This document shows, piece after piece, positions 34,229 through 43,667 of a stretch of DNA of 64,000 nt (its first letter is position 1; each line of letters starts with the position of its first letter). The stretch covers positions 62,001 to 126,000 of the forward strand of contig NZ_JACJQO010000011.1 of NCBI RefSeq assembly GCF_014696715.1. Reading direction: 5' to 3'. The position numbers were made by a program, and so were the translations under genes. Below the pieces are notes generated by a model that was not told where the DNA came from, did not search any database, and was given only the letters and a program-made list of their open reading frames with translations. This stretch comes from Pseudanabaena sp. FACHB-2040 (GTDB lineage: Bacteria; Cyanobacteriota; Cyanobacteriia; Phormidesmidales; Phormidesmidaceae).

Positions 34229-34921
34229 ATGCGTATTTTGGTGGTCGAAGATGATGCCCAGATTGCCGACATGCTGACGGAGGCGCTAACCCACCGCCAG
34301 TATCAGGTGGATGTAGCCCACGATGGAGAGGTTGCCTGGGAGTGGGTGAATGCCCTGGATTATGAGCTGGTAGTGCTGGATGTAACGCTGCCCAAGCTCG
34401 ACGGCATCCGGCTCTGTCAAATGCTGCGGGCGCGGGGAGCTACGGCTCGCAACGCGACAATTCCGGTGATTATGCTGACGGCGCGCGACACCAAGGCCGA
34501 CAAGATTTTGGGCCTCGATGCTGGGGCCGATGACTATATGGTCAAACCCTTTGACCTAGATGAGCTGATGGCCCGCATTCGGGCACTGCTGCGACGAGGT
34601 AGCCCTACTGCTAACCCCACCCTGACTTGGGGGCCGCTGCACCTAGTTCCCAGTACTTACGAAGCCACTTACGCTGACCAGCCGCTAACGCTAACGCCCA
34701 AGGAATATGCGCTGCTGGAGCTGCTGGTGGCTAACGGTCGACGGGTTTTGAGCCGTCCCGGCATCATCGAGCAGTTATGGTCTGCCGAAGATTCCCCCAC
34801 GGAAGAAGCGGTTAAAACCCACATCCGCACGCTGCGACAGAAGCTCAGAGCGGTAGGCGCTCCTGATGACTTTGTGGAGACGGTGCACGGGCTGGGCTAT
34901 CGTCTGCGGCAGTGGGCCTGA
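34229..34921 (+). CDS. OmpR/PhoB-family response regulator
   Basis: 230 aa. Receiver domain: MRILVVEDDAQIADML (acidic pocket), Asp51 in LVVLDVTLPKLDG, Thr in VIMLTARD, Lys in DYMVKPFDLDEL. C-terminal winged helix: LTLTPKEYALLELLVANG, then VKTHIRTLRQKLRAVG and VETVHGLGYRL. It activates or represses genes after phosphorylation. It is divergently paired with the kinase at 32590-34092. PhoB-type regulators bind 11-bp direct repeats like those found upstream of five genes at 38-54 kb. That this regulator binds them is only a hypothesis. Confidence 0.95.
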   Translation: MRILVVEDDAQIADMLTEALTHRQYQVDVAHDGEVAWEWVNALDYELVVLDVTLPKLDGIRLCQMLRARGATARNATIPVIMLTARDTKADKILGLDAGADDYMVKPFDLDELMARIRALLRRGSPTANPTLTWGPLHLVPSTYEATYADQPLTLTPKEYALLELLVANGRRVLSRPGIIEQLWSAEDSPTEEAVKTHIRTLRQKLRAVGAPDDFVETVHGLGYRLRQWA

Positions 34922-35213
34922 TTTGCCTGATCCCCCCGAAATCCCCCCGAATTACTCCCAAAATTCTGACCTGGCTTCAGTAGGGTGGAGGGGCGCTAAG
35001 GTGGAAACTCAATCCTTACTATAAAGAAACTTAAAGCCTGCGACCAGTTTGTTCTAGGGCTAGAGGGCAGCTGTAGCTTTGCCTATGAGGGTTGGAAAAA
35101 GCTGTGGATCTGTGTCTGCCTGGCGCTGTTTCAGCACAGACTGTCGAGCCTCGCATTAGGGCTCGAGTACTTTTGCTGAGCCAGTCTGGACTACCCTATC
35201 CCACTAAATTGCT

Positions 35214-37964
35214 ATGCAAACGATCACTAAAGAGAACCCATCTGTGGGTATCTACCACGAGTTGCCGGGCATGGACGTAGCTCGGCAGCTAGAAAGCCAT
35301 GCTGAGCGAGGGCTGACCCCGGCAGAAGTGACGGAGCGCCGCCGCCAGTATGGCCCCAACGAGCTGGAGTCCAAACCGGGTAAGCCTGCCTGGCTGCGGT
35401 TTCTGCTGCAGTTTAACCAGGCACTGCTTTACATCTTGATCGTTGCTGGGATCATCAAAGCCTTCCTTGGTTCCTGGACCAATGCGGCGGTGATTTGGGG
35501 TGTGACGCTGATCAACGCCATTATTGGCTTTGTGCAGGAGTCGAAGGCAGAAGGTGCGATCGCAGCCCTAGCCAAAGCCGTTACCACCGAAGCCACCGTC
35601 ATCCGCGATGGCAAAAAGCAGCAGATCCCTTCTCAAGAGCTGGTGCCCGGTGACCTAGTGCTGCTGACCTCGGGCGACAAAGTGCCTGCCGACTTGCGAC
35701 TGCTCACGGTGCGGGGGCTACAGGTAGACGAGTCGGCCCTGACCGGGGAATCTGTGCCAGTCAACAAAGCCACCGAACCCCTAGGAGCCAATACGCCGCT
35801 AGCCGAGCGCATCAATATGGCCTTTGCCGGGAGCTTTGTTACCTTTGGCCAAGGCAGCGGCGTCGTGGTCGCCACTGGCAATACCACAGAAGTCGGCAAG
35901 ATTTCCCAATCGATTGAGCAGCGCAGCAGCCTGAGCACACCGCTGACTCGCAAATTCGACAAATTCAGCCACACCCTGCTATATGTCATCCTGTCGCTAG
36001 CGACTCTGACCTTTGTGGCCGGACTGGGGCAGGGCCGTTCTTGGGCTGAGATGTTTGAGGCGGCAGTAGCTCTGGCCGTCAGCGCCATTCCCGAAGGACT
36101 GCCAGCAGTGGTGACGGTCACCCTAGCGATTGGCGTCAATCGCATGGCCCGCCGCCACGCCATTATTCGCAAACTGCCAGCGGTGGAAACCTTAGGGGGA
36201 GCCACTGTAATCTGCTCCGACAAGACCGGTACCCTAACCGAAAACCAAATGACGGTTCAAGCGGTCTATGCGGGCTGTCAGCGCTACCAAGTAAGCGGCA
36301 TCGGCTACGCCCCTGAGGGAGAAATTCGGGTCGCGGCAGGAGATCGGGCCGGGCACGGGGCTAACGCAGATCCTATTGGCAATCTGCGGGGGCTGCCTGC
36401 TTTAGAAGAGTGCCTAATGGCTGGAGTGCTATGCAACGACACTCACCTGGAATGGAAGGAGGAACGCTGGACTGTTGTGGGCGACCCGACCGAGGGAGCG
36501 CTGGTCACAGCCGCGCAAAAAGCTGGACTGGAGCAGGCCAAGCTGGCCGCACAGTGGCCCAGAATAGAAACCATTCCCTTTGAATCTCAGTTTCAGTACA
36601 TGGCTACACTGCACCGCATGAGGGAAGACCACACTCTCTACGTCAAGGGGGCGCTAGAGGCCATTCTCAACCGCTCCCAGACCATGCTGGATCGGCGGGG
36701 GCAGGTGGTGCCGATTGAACCAGACCGCCTGCGGATGGAGACTGAGCGCCTAGCCGAACAGGGCCTGCGAGTGCTGGCCTTGGCCAAAAAACGGGTGCCC
36801 AAGCGACAGACTCATCTGGAGCATGACGACATCGAATCTGGCCTGATCTTCTTGGGGGTGCAGGGCATGATCGACCCCCCTCGGGAGGAGGTGATGGCTG
36901 CAGTCCACGCCTGCCAAACAGCGGGCATTCAGGTGAAGATGATCACGGGAGACCACCTGACCACTGCCAAAGCGATTGCCGAACGGATTGGCCTGGAGAA
37001 GGGTGGGCAACTTCAAGGCTTTACCGGCCAGCAGCTCGCTGAGATGAATGACTCTGAGCTAACCGAGGCCCTAGAAGATGGCTCTGTGTTTGCCCGAGTT
37101 GCGCCCACCCAAAAGCTGCGCCTGGTAGAAGCGCTGCAGTCTAGGGGCGAAATCGTGGCCATGACCGGCGATGGGGTGAACGATGCCCCAGCCCTAAAGC
37201 AGGCCGATATTGGGGTAGCCATGAGCAAAGCGGGCACCGACGTGGCCCGTGAAGCGGCAGACATGCTGCTGACCGATGACAACTTTGCCTCGATTGAAGC
37301 AGCGGTAGAAGAAGGCCGGACGGTTTATCAGAATTTGCGGAAAGCGATCGCATTTATCCTGCCCGTTAATGGCGGCGAGTCGATGACCATTTTGATCAGC
37401 GCCCTGCTGGCCCGCGAACTGCCGATTTTGGCCCTGCAGGTGCTGTGGCTAAACATGGTCAACTCAGTGGCTATGACCGTGCCCCTGGCCTTTGAGCCCA
37501 AGCAAGATCGCACAATGATGCGGCCCCCCCGCAACCCTCGCGAACCGCTGCTATCCGGCAGCCTGTTCAAGCGCATTGTGATTATTTCAGTTTTTAACTG
37601 GATTTTGATCTTCGGCATGTTTGAGTGGGCTCAAGATGCCTTTGGCAGCAATGCCATTGCCCGCACTATAGCAATTCAGGCCCTAGTCGCCGGACGGATC
37701 GTTTACCTGCTTAGCATTAGCCAGCTAGGTCAGGCTTTGGTAAATCGCCTCCGAGGCCGCAAAGCTCCGATCAATGCGCCCGCTATTGGCTGGGGCATTT
37801 TGGCAACGGTGGTGCTGCAGGTACTGTTTAGCCAGTGGAGCATCGCCAATGCTCTATTTGCCACCGCTCCGCTGACGCTGACTCAGTGGCTGATTTGCCT
37901 ACTCCCTGCGCTGCCGATGATTCCGGTAGCTGTGTTGGCCGATCGATTTGATCCGGCGAATTGA
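35214..37964 (+). CDS. P-type cation-transporting ATPase (P2 type)
   Basis: 916 aa. ATP-driven cation pump. N-terminal cation_ATPase_N (GMDVARQLESHAERGLTPAEV), A-domain with LTGES (VDESALTGESVPV), TM4 motif SAIPEGLPAVVTV as in P2A/P2B Ca2+ pumps, phosphorylation site CSDKTGTLTENQ (Asp about 336), KGALEAIL nucleotide site, GDGVNDAPALKQADIG and six C-terminal helices. The PEGLP motif favours Ca2+ (or Mn2+/Na+) rather than heavy metals. Length is full. The ion cannot be settled from sequence alone. The short minus-strand frames within are shadows. Confidence 0.93.
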   Translation: MQTITKENPSVGIYHELPGMDVARQLESHAERGLTPAEVTERRRQYGPNELESKPGKPAWLRFLLQFNQALLYILIVAGIIKAFLGSWTNAAVIWGVTLINAIIGFVQESKAEGAIAALAKAVTTEATVIRDGKKQQIPSQELVPGDLVLLTSGDKVPADLRLLTVRGLQVDESALTGESVPVNKATEPLGANTPLAERINMAFAGSFVTFGQGSGVVVATGNTTEVGKISQSIEQRSSLSTPLTRKFDKFSHTLLYVILSLATLTFVAGLGQGRSWAEMFEAAVALAVSAIPEGLPAVVTVTLAIGVNRMARRHAIIRKLPAVETLGGATVICSDKTGTLTENQMTVQAVYAGCQRYQVSGIGYAPEGEIRVAAGDRAGHGANADPIGNLRGLPALEECLMAGVLCNDTHLEWKEERWTVVGDPTEGALVTAAQKAGLEQAKLAAQWPRIETIPFESQFQYMATLHRMREDHTLYVKGALEAILNRSQTMLDRRGQVVPIEPDRLRMETERLAEQGLRVLALAKKRVPKRQTHLEHDDIESGLIFLGVQGMIDPPREEVMAAVHACQTAGIQVKMITGDHLTTAKAIAERIGLEKGGQLQGFTGQQLAEMNDSELTEALEDGSVFARVAPTQKLRLVEALQSRGEIVAMTGDGVNDAPALKQADIGVAMSKAGTDVAREAADMLLTDDNFASIEAAVEEGRTVYQNLRKAIAFILPVNGGESMTILISALLARELPILALQVLWLNMVNSVAMTVPLAFEPKQDRTMMRPPRNPREPLLSGSLFKRIVIISVFNWILIFGMFEWAQDAFGSNAIARTIAIQALVAGRIVYLLSISQLGQALVNRLRGRKAPINAPAIGWGILATVVLQVLFSQWSIANALFATAPLTLTQWLICLLPALPMIPVAVLADRFDPAN

Positions 37965-38387
37965 GGGAGGAAGGGCAGAAGGTGAAGAGGGGAAGGCGGG
38001 GGAGCAGGGGGCAGAGGAATAAGGTAACTCCGCAGGTTGGCGTCAAGCGCAGCGCAACCCAACAAGCCATCTGCTACTTTACAGGCATAGGCGTTCTGCA
38101 GCCTGGCAGCCTGTCACTTTTCCATCACATTCAACCCAGAGCATGAAAAGAGGATTACCTACCTTCCCCTCTCCTCCTTCTGTCTGTGCAGGCAAGGAAA
38201 GAGGAGTGGTGTGTCTAGTCCTTTTTTTAGGTTGGTGTCGAGCTTGCGAGACTCAACAAACCTCTGAACTTGTTGAGTTTTGCTGGGACTCAACCGAACC
38301 TACAAGCTCTGTCCCCTGCCTTCCTTTGAGCCTCCCCATTCCCGCTCAACTTCTGGGAATGGGCTGCTCACTCCACTGGAGAAACCC
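37965..38387. other. intergenic region with two MITE-like repeats and an operator
   Basis: Holds AGGTTGG...CAACC hairpins at 38029-38066 and 38229-38306 and a Pho-box-like direct repeat at 38112. No gene was seen; the reading frame open from 38280 upstream of the cytochrome is not needed for it. Confidence 0.5.
38112..38133 (+). promoter_or_regulatory. Pho-box-like direct repeat, site 1
   Basis: TGTCACTTTTC followed by CATCACATTCA. An 11-bp spaced repeat, 254 bases before the cytochrome gene start. Shares the TGTCAy and TCACAtt cores with four other sites at 41782, 46617, 48843 and 54161. Confidence 0.5.
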
Positions 38388-40418
38388 ATGCGACTGCGAA
38401 CCTTAATTCTTCTTATCTCCCTGGTCGTCTTGGTGGGCTTCCTGGGATATCGGCTAGAGCTGACGCTGCCGACTGGGCCACCAGATCTGGCGTCTACCTA
38501 TACACCGATGACGCAGCCACCGCCTCGGGGCGTTGGCTCCTACGATGTGCTGGGGCATACGGTGAGTCAGGCAGAAGCGGCTCAACTGCTACAAACCGAG
38601 GAAGGGCGGCAGCAGCTGTCACCAGAACAGGGCGCAGTTGAGATTACGGAAGATCTGCTGGCCCTGGGGCGAGAATCTTTCTACCACGAGACCTTTGGTA
38701 ATGAGGTGCTCTTTACCGATGTGATTGGAATCTTGGACGGTCCTTTGGGGCTGCCCAAGCTGACTAAAGCGATTTTGGCGCTGAAGGGGCAGCCTACCAA
38801 TAACCTGCAGGTAACGCTGGATGAGGCGGTGACTTTGGGCGATCGCAACTTCCCAGCGGGCACTGTGATCAACACGGGGCTAGACGTGCCCAAGGGCTCT
38901 GTCTTTCCGCTGGGCCTGGTGACTCATGTGAAGAACGTTCGGCCCCAGGTGGGCGTTACCTGCGCTCTCTGTCATGCCACAGTAAACCAGGAGACGGGGC
39001 GAATTATCGAAGGGGCAACTAATACTGACGTCAACCTGGGAATGTTGCTGGCCCTGGCTCCAAACTCGGCAGCGCTGTTTCGTCAAACAGATGTAAATCC
39101 GACCGAGATTCCTTCTGGTGAGCACACCTACTTAACTGCTGAGGGAGAGACCGCAAACCTTCCCAATGCCGAGCAGGTGGAAAAGGCAGTAGACGGAGCG
39201 CTGCTGTCGTGGCCGCCGGGTAATTTTGTCTCCAACGGCGACCTGAAGAACAACTCGGCCCAGGTGCCCTCCTCTTACACCCATGAAGCATTTCCCTACG
39301 CCTGGAGCGGAGTGGCTTCTATCGGCTGGTTTCATGGTCTGACCACCCTAAATAATGCTGTCTTTGGCCTCAATGCCGACCCGACTACTACGGCAGATGC
39401 CGCCCCCGAGGTGCTGGGCATCGACAAAGAGATTTATCTAGGCACGATGCTGCAAAATGCACCTACTGACCATTTCCGTCTACCGGAAGGGGCGCGACCC
39501 TCAGAGTTTTTTGAATCTGTTGATCCCACTCCGGGTTCCCCGGGTATCAACTGGACAATTAAAATGCCGGAGTACCCAAAGGGCACGCTATTTATGCAAA
39601 ACGGCCTGATGGCGGCTACGCCAGGGCACTTAGTTGCAGAGCAGCTCAATGGGATGTCGGCCTGGCAAAACACGCTGGCTCCGCCGCCAAATGAAGCCGT
39701 TACCGATGTGGCGTCAGTTCAGCGAGGGGCGAAGATCTTCGACAACGCCAACTGCGCTACCTGCCACAGCGGTCGCTACTTCACTAACCATAGAGTGATT
39801 GCCCAGCGCGAAGTGAAAACCCAGCCGGTACGGGCTCCTGCCTCTAAGGACTTCGCTGAGGCGTTTGTGCCGCCCGACACCTACGCGCCCAACGTGCCGG
39901 TGCCGCTTCCAGCAGACCCGATGGTGCTGTCGGTGCCCACCGATATCACGCCTGAAGAAGACATCAAGCTGGCCTACGCCCAGAGCGATCCGGCAGGAGG
40001 CTATAAGGTGATGAAGCTGATTGGGGTGTATCTCCATGCGCCTTACCTACATGATGGCGGCGTGGCAGCTAGCGCCACGGCCCTCAAACAGGAGGAAGAC
40101 GGCTGGTACAGCGTGGCCGACCCAACCCAGATCGGCATGGTAGGTACCTTCATGCGCCACATTAAGCCCGATCCGGGTGCAAGCCTGCGGATGCTGGTAG
40201 ACCGCAACCTGCGTCAGCCGATGGTAGAGGCCAACCGGGCCAATCCCGATCTGCAGCGGGCCAATGTCAGCGGTCAGGGTCACGAATATTGGGTAGACCA
40301 AAAAGCCGGGTTTGATCCTCAAGACCAGACAGATCTAGTTAACTTCCTGCTGTCTTTGGACGATGACCCGGTGGCATTGCCGCCCTCGGTGACGACGGAG
40401 GTGGCTGCTGCCCGCTGA
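38388..40418 (+). CDS. exported di-heme c-type cytochrome (peroxidase-like)
   Basis: 676 aa. N-terminal membrane anchor/signal (LRTLILLISLVVLVGFLGY), large periplasmic part with two CxxCH heme sites: CALCHATVN (about residue 193) and CATCHSGRYF (about residue 460). The second sits in a domain like MauG/cytochrome-c peroxidase ends. The first lies in a domain I do not recognise. Start at ATG 38388 has GGAG at the right spacing; the in-frame extension to 38280 does not. Adjacent to a sugar dehydrogenase lipoprotein, which could donate electrons, but that is inference. Confidence 0.8.
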   Translation: MRLRTLILLISLVVLVGFLGYRLELTLPTGPPDLASTYTPMTQPPPRGVGSYDVLGHTVSQAEAAQLLQTEEGRQQLSPEQGAVEITEDLLALGRESFYHETFGNEVLFTDVIGILDGPLGLPKLTKAILALKGQPTNNLQVTLDEAVTLGDRNFPAGTVINTGLDVPKGSVFPLGLVTHVKNVRPQVGVTCALCHATVNQETGRIIEGATNTDVNLGMLLALAPNSAALFRQTDVNPTEIPSGEHTYLTAEGETANLPNAEQVEKAVDGALLSWPPGNFVSNGDLKNNSAQVPSSYTHEAFPYAWSGVASIGWFHGLTTLNNAVFGLNADPTTTADAAPEVLGIDKEIYLGTMLQNAPTDHFRLPEGARPSEFFESVDPTPGSPGINWTIKMPEYPKGTLFMQNGLMAATPGHLVAEQLNGMSAWQNTLAPPPNEAVTDVASVQRGAKIFDNANCATCHSGRYFTNHRVIAQREVKTQPVRAPASKDFAEAFVPPDTYAPNVPVPLPADPMVLSVPTDITPEEDIKLAYAQSDPAGGYKVMKLIGVYLHAPYLHDGGVAASATALKQEEDGWYSVADPTQIGMVGTFMRHIKPDPGASLRMLVDRNLRQPMVEANRANPDLQRANVSGQGHEYWVDQKAGFDPQDQTDLVNFLLSLDDDPVALPPSVTTEVAAAR

Positions 40419-40499
40419 CCTATATTTTCTGCACAATAGCAATCATGAGGTGGGTGAGTAGCTAAAGGCCCTAGACAGTCAAGTAAAAGGTTTAGTCCT

Positions 40500-41759
40500 A
40501 TGAACCAAATTTCGACTCAAAACAGCCGACTGAAGCGGCACACTGCCCTGTTGCTGAGGGGGATGGTTGCGAGTGCGATCGCACTCGCCGCCTGTCAACC
40601 CACGACACCTACCCCAACTCAGCCCGAGCAAACGCCCGAACCTCAGACCACTGCCCCCGAACAGGTTCAGCAAGTCTCAACGACCAACGCTACCTGTGAG
40701 TTGGTGGAGCAGGGCTTTGGCCCCACCGGGCAGGTCGATATTCGGGTTGAAGAAGTTGCTTCGGGGCTAGAAGTGCCCTGGGGCATCGATTTTTTGCCCA
40801 ATAGCGACATGCTGGTGACGGAGCGAGCCGGACGGGTGCGCCTAGTGCGCCAGGGCCAGCTGCAGCCAAACCCAGTCGCCACTATTGAGGCCACAGATGT
40901 TGGAGAAGGGGGGCTGCTGGGCATCGCCGTTCACCCCGACTTTGCCAGCAACCGCTGGTTTTACGTTTACTACACGGCCAACCGCGACGGCTCTCGCACT
41001 AATCTGGTAGAGCGCTGGCAGCTTTCGGAGGATGGACTGAGCGCAACTCGCGATCGCACCATCCTGGGCGATATTCCCGTTGCCCAATTTCACAACGGCG
41101 GACGCATCCGCTTTGGCCCCGACGGCATGCTCTACATCGGCACGGGCGATGCCCGCGACCCCGATATCTCCCAAGACCAAAACAGCCTAGCGGGCAAAAT
41201 TCTGCGCGTTACCCCCGAAGGTGAAGTGCCCGCAGACAACCCCTTCCCCGGCAACCCAGTGTTTATCTCCGGCATTCGCAATACCCAAGGCTTTGACTGG
41301 ATCGATGCTTCCACCTTGTGGGTAACCGACCACGGTCCCAGCGGCGAATTGGGCCGCAGCGGCCACGACAAAGCTAGCGTTGCCCGCGCCGGAGACAACC
41401 TGGGCTGGCCCACCACATACCGCTGCGAGTCAGAACCTGGCCTGGTGACGCCCTCTATCGTCTGGCAGCAGGCCCTGCCCCCTGGCGGTTCCGTAATCTA
41501 TACCGGTACTGCTATCCCTGAATGGCAAGACAGCCTCATCATTGCCACCCTGCGCTCGGAGCACCTGCAGCGAGTTGCCTTCGACCCCCAAAATCCGGGT
41601 CAGGTGCAGAGCCACGAGGTCTATCTCCAGGGCGAGTATGGCCGCCTCAGGGATGCCGTGATGGGGCCAGACGGCGAACTCTATATCACCACCAGCAACT
41701 GCGACGGACGCGGCGGTTGTCCCAGCGAGCAAGACAAAATTCTGCGGGTTACCCGCTAA
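40500..41759 (+). CDS. PQQ-dependent sugar dehydrogenase-like lipoprotein
   Basis: 419 aa. Lipoprotein signal with lipobox ALAAC, Pro/Thr-rich linker to about residue 60, then a six-blade beta-propeller of the GSDH/aldose sugar dehydrogenase family: EVPWGIDFLPNSDMLVTERAG, GLLGIAVHPDF, FHNGGRIRFGPDGMLYIGTGDA and QGFDWID...DHGPSG. The family oxidises aldoses in the periplasm using PQQ, if the cell can obtain it. No pqq biosynthesis genes are in the window. 81 bases downstream of the cytochrome gene, same strand, possibly one transcript. Confidence 0.88.
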   Translation: MNQISTQNSRLKRHTALLLRGMVASAIALAACQPTTPTPTQPEQTPEPQTTAPEQVQQVSTTNATCELVEQGFGPTGQVDIRVEEVASGLEVPWGIDFLPNSDMLVTERAGRVRLVRQGQLQPNPVATIEATDVGEGGLLGIAVHPDFASNRWFYVYYTANRDGSRTNLVERWQLSEDGLSATRDRTILGDIPVAQFHNGGRIRFGPDGMLYIGTGDARDPDISQDQNSLAGKILRVTPEGEVPADNPFPGNPVFISGIRNTQGFDWIDASTLWVTDHGPSGELGRSGHDKASVARAGDNLGWPTTYRCESEPGLVTPSIVWQQALPPGGSVIYTGTAIPEWQDSLIIATLRSEHLQRVAFDPQNPGQVQSHEVYLQGEYGRLRDAVMGPDGELYITTSNCDGRGGCPSEQDKILRVTR

Positions 41760-41781
41760 TCAAAAGGAGTAAACCCCCGCT

Positions 41782-41803
41782 TGTCATTTTCAGGTCACAT
41801 TTA
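41782..41803 (+). promoter_or_regulatory. Pho-box-like direct repeat, site 2
   Basis: TGTCATTTTCA followed by GGTCACATTTA, 41 bases before the rhomboid start. A further TCTTCACGATA continues the 11-bp period. GATAAA just downstream could serve as -10. Confidence 0.6.
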
Positions 41804-41844
41804 ATCTTCACGATAAAAGTGGCGGAAACCCCAAGAAAACTAAC

Positions 41845-42576
41845 GTGGTTCCTCTTCATGACAACAATCCGACCAAAATCACGCCCTGGGTTAACTATGG
41901 GCTGATTGTCGCCAATGTTTTGGTCTTTATCTATGAGCTGATGTTGCCGTCTGACCAGCTGCAGAGTCTATTTCAGAACTTTGCCATCGTACCCAGTCAG
42001 CTTACTGAGGCCTTTCAAAGCGGCGACCCAACCCAAATCACTGCTCAGTCACTGACCCTGATTACCTCCCAGTTTCTCCACGGCGGTTTTTTGCATCTGG
42101 GCGGCAACATGCTGTTCCTCTGGGTGTTTGGTAACAACATTGAAGAAAAGCTGGGCCGAGTTCCCTACCTCTTTTTTTACCTGGCCTGTGGAGCGCTGGC
42201 AGGGCTGGCCCAGTGGTTTTTCTCCATGCAGTCCAGCATTCCTACGGTGGGGGCGAGTGGTGCGATCGCAGGTGTTCTCGGAGCCTACATTCTGCGCTTT
42301 CCCAAGGCCCGCATTCTCACCCTGATACCCCTGGGAATTTTCCTGACCACCTTCCGCATTCCCGCCGTATTTTTCCTGGGATTTTGGTTTTTTCAGCAGG
42401 CGTTCTACGGTGTGGCCAGCCTGCAAGCCACCACGAGCATCGAGACTGGCGGCATTGCCTACTGGGCCCATGCCGGAGGCTTTCTCGTAGGCCTGGCCTT
42501 GGGTCCGCCCCTAGGCCTGTTTTCATCCAAAGGCGATGCGATTGAAGGCTCGCGTCCCAATCGGCGGATTCGATAG
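41845..42576 (+). CDS. rhomboid family intramembrane serine protease
   Basis: 243 aa, six or seven helices. Catalytic Ser in [15 protein letters not shown] (GxSG) and His in [36 protein letters not shown] is the conserved HxxxN oxyanion helix. Start is GTG at 41845 ([17 protein letters not shown]), the usual N-terminus of the bacterial/cyanobacterial clade. It cleaves membrane proteins within the bilayer. Preceded by an operator-like repeat and followed by the superoxide dismutase gene 94 bases later, probably one unit. Confidence 0.93.
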   Translation: MVPLHDNNPTKITPWVNYGLIVANVLVFIYELMLPSDQLQSLFQNFAIVPSQLTEAFQSGDPTQITAQSLTLITSQFLHGGFLHLGGNMLFLWVFGNNIEEKLGRVPYLFFYLACGALAGLAQWFFSMQSSIPTVGASGAIAGVLGAYILRFPKARILTLIPLGIFLTTFRIPAVFFLGFWFFQQAFYGVASLQATTSIETGGIAYWAHAGGFLVGLALGPPLGLFSSKGDAIEGSRPNRRIR

Positions 42577-42670
42577 TCGTTTGCTGCTCCACCTCTGGCC
42601 TTCCTTTGACAAGCCAATTTCTATCCCTTTTCCAAAGGTTGAGGGTTTATCGTTTTTGAGGTTGAAATTA

Positions 42671-43453
42671 ATGAAGTTTTTGAAGCGTCAGCTCAAGTAC
42701 GTACTCTCGGGCATGGCAGCCCTACTGCTATTGGTGGCCTGCCAAGGCGTACCCCAAGCCCAAACTCCTGCCGGACAACCCCAGGCCCAACAGGCCCAGG
42801 CTGAGACCTCACCTGTTGCTTATGTAGACCGCGAACTAGCGACCCCCGCTGAACTGCCGCCCCTACCCTACGACTACGGTGCCCTAGAAGCCGCAATCGA
42901 TGCCGAAACCATGCGGCTGCACCACGACCGGCACCACGCCGCCTACGTAAACAACCTGAATGAAGCCTTACAAGACTACCCAGACCTGCAGGGCCGCAGC
43001 GTTGAGTCTCTGCTGCGCGATCTAGACAACCTGCCCGACGATATCCAGACGACGGTGCGTAATAACGGGGGTGGTCACCTCAATCACACCATCTTCTGGC
43101 AAATCATGAGCCCCGATGGCGGCGGCGAACCCACTGGCGAAATCGCCCAAGCCATCGAACAAACCTTTGGTGACTTCAGCAGCTTCCAGGAGCAGTTTAA
43201 CGAAGCAGGCGGTGATCAGTTCGGTAGCGGTTGGGTATGGCTAGTGCGCAACGGCCAGGGTAGTCTAGAAATCACCAGCACCGCCAATCAAGACAGCCCC
43301 ATCATGGACGGCCAGTACCCAATCATGGGCAACGACGTGTGGGAACACGCCTACTACCTGCGCTACCAGAACCAGCGGGCTCAGTACCTAGAGAACTGGT
43401 GGAACGTCGTCAACTGGCCGGAGGTGGAGCGGCGGTTTCAGGCTGCTTCTTAG
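42671..43453 (+). CDS. lipoprotein-anchored Fe/Mn superoxide dismutase
   Basis: 260 aa. Superoxide dismutation outside the cytoplasm. Lipoprotein signal with lipobox LLVAC, Gln/Ala/Pro linker to about residue 48, then a full Fe/Mn SOD. Metal ligands: His in [17 protein letters not shown] (first ligand), His in [11 protein letters not shown], Asp/His in [14 protein letters not shown] chose ATG 42671; the open frame back to 42536 overlaps the rhomboid gene and carries no signal. Metal choice (Mn or Fe) cannot be settled safely by eye. Extracytoplasmic SODs of this kind occur in filamentous cyanobacteria. Confidence 0.93.
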   Translation: MKFLKRQLKYVLSGMAALLLLVACQGVPQAQTPAGQPQAQQAQAETSPVAYVDRELATPAELPPLPYDYGALEAAIDAETMRLHHDRHHAAYVNNLNEALQDYPDLQGRSVESLLRDLDNLPDDIQTTVRNNGGGHLNHTIFWQIMSPDGGGEPTGEIAQAIEQTFGDFSSFQEQFNEAGGDQFGSGWVWLVRNGQGSLEITSTANQDSPIMDGQYPIMGNDVWEHAYYLRYQNQRAQYLENWWNVVNWPEVERRFQAAS

Positions 43454-43520
43454 GGAAATGAGAGGTAGATGAGTGGGCGGGTGGAGGAGTGAGGGGGTGG
43501 AGCAGCATTTAATAAAGCCT

Positions 43521-43610
43521 CCCCATCTCCCCTACCTTCCCCATCTCCCCTACCTTCCCCATCTCCCCTACCTTCCCCATCTCCCCTACCTTCCCCATCT
43601 CCCCTACCTT
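43521..43610. repeat. 18-bp tandem repeat, five units
   Basis: Five exact copies of CCCCATCTCCCCTACCTT, a strongly pyrimidine-biased strand, in the leader of the ferric-reductase-like gene. An open frame through it would read PHLPYL repeats, but the real start lies after it. Confidence 0.95.
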
Positions 43611-43667
43611 CCCCCTACTCATCCACTCTTCTACCTCCACCCCTACCCCCTAGCAAGGAGAACAGCG

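Noticed and set aside
38280-38387. TTG-initiated extension of the cytochrome
   Set aside because: It overlaps a MITE-like repeat and hides the signal sequence; ATG 38388 has GGAG upstream.
43473-43667. N-terminal extension with PHLPYL repeats on the ferric-reductase-like protein
   Set aside because: It is the translation of the 18-bp tandem repeat; ATG 43668 with AAGGAG begins the first true helix.
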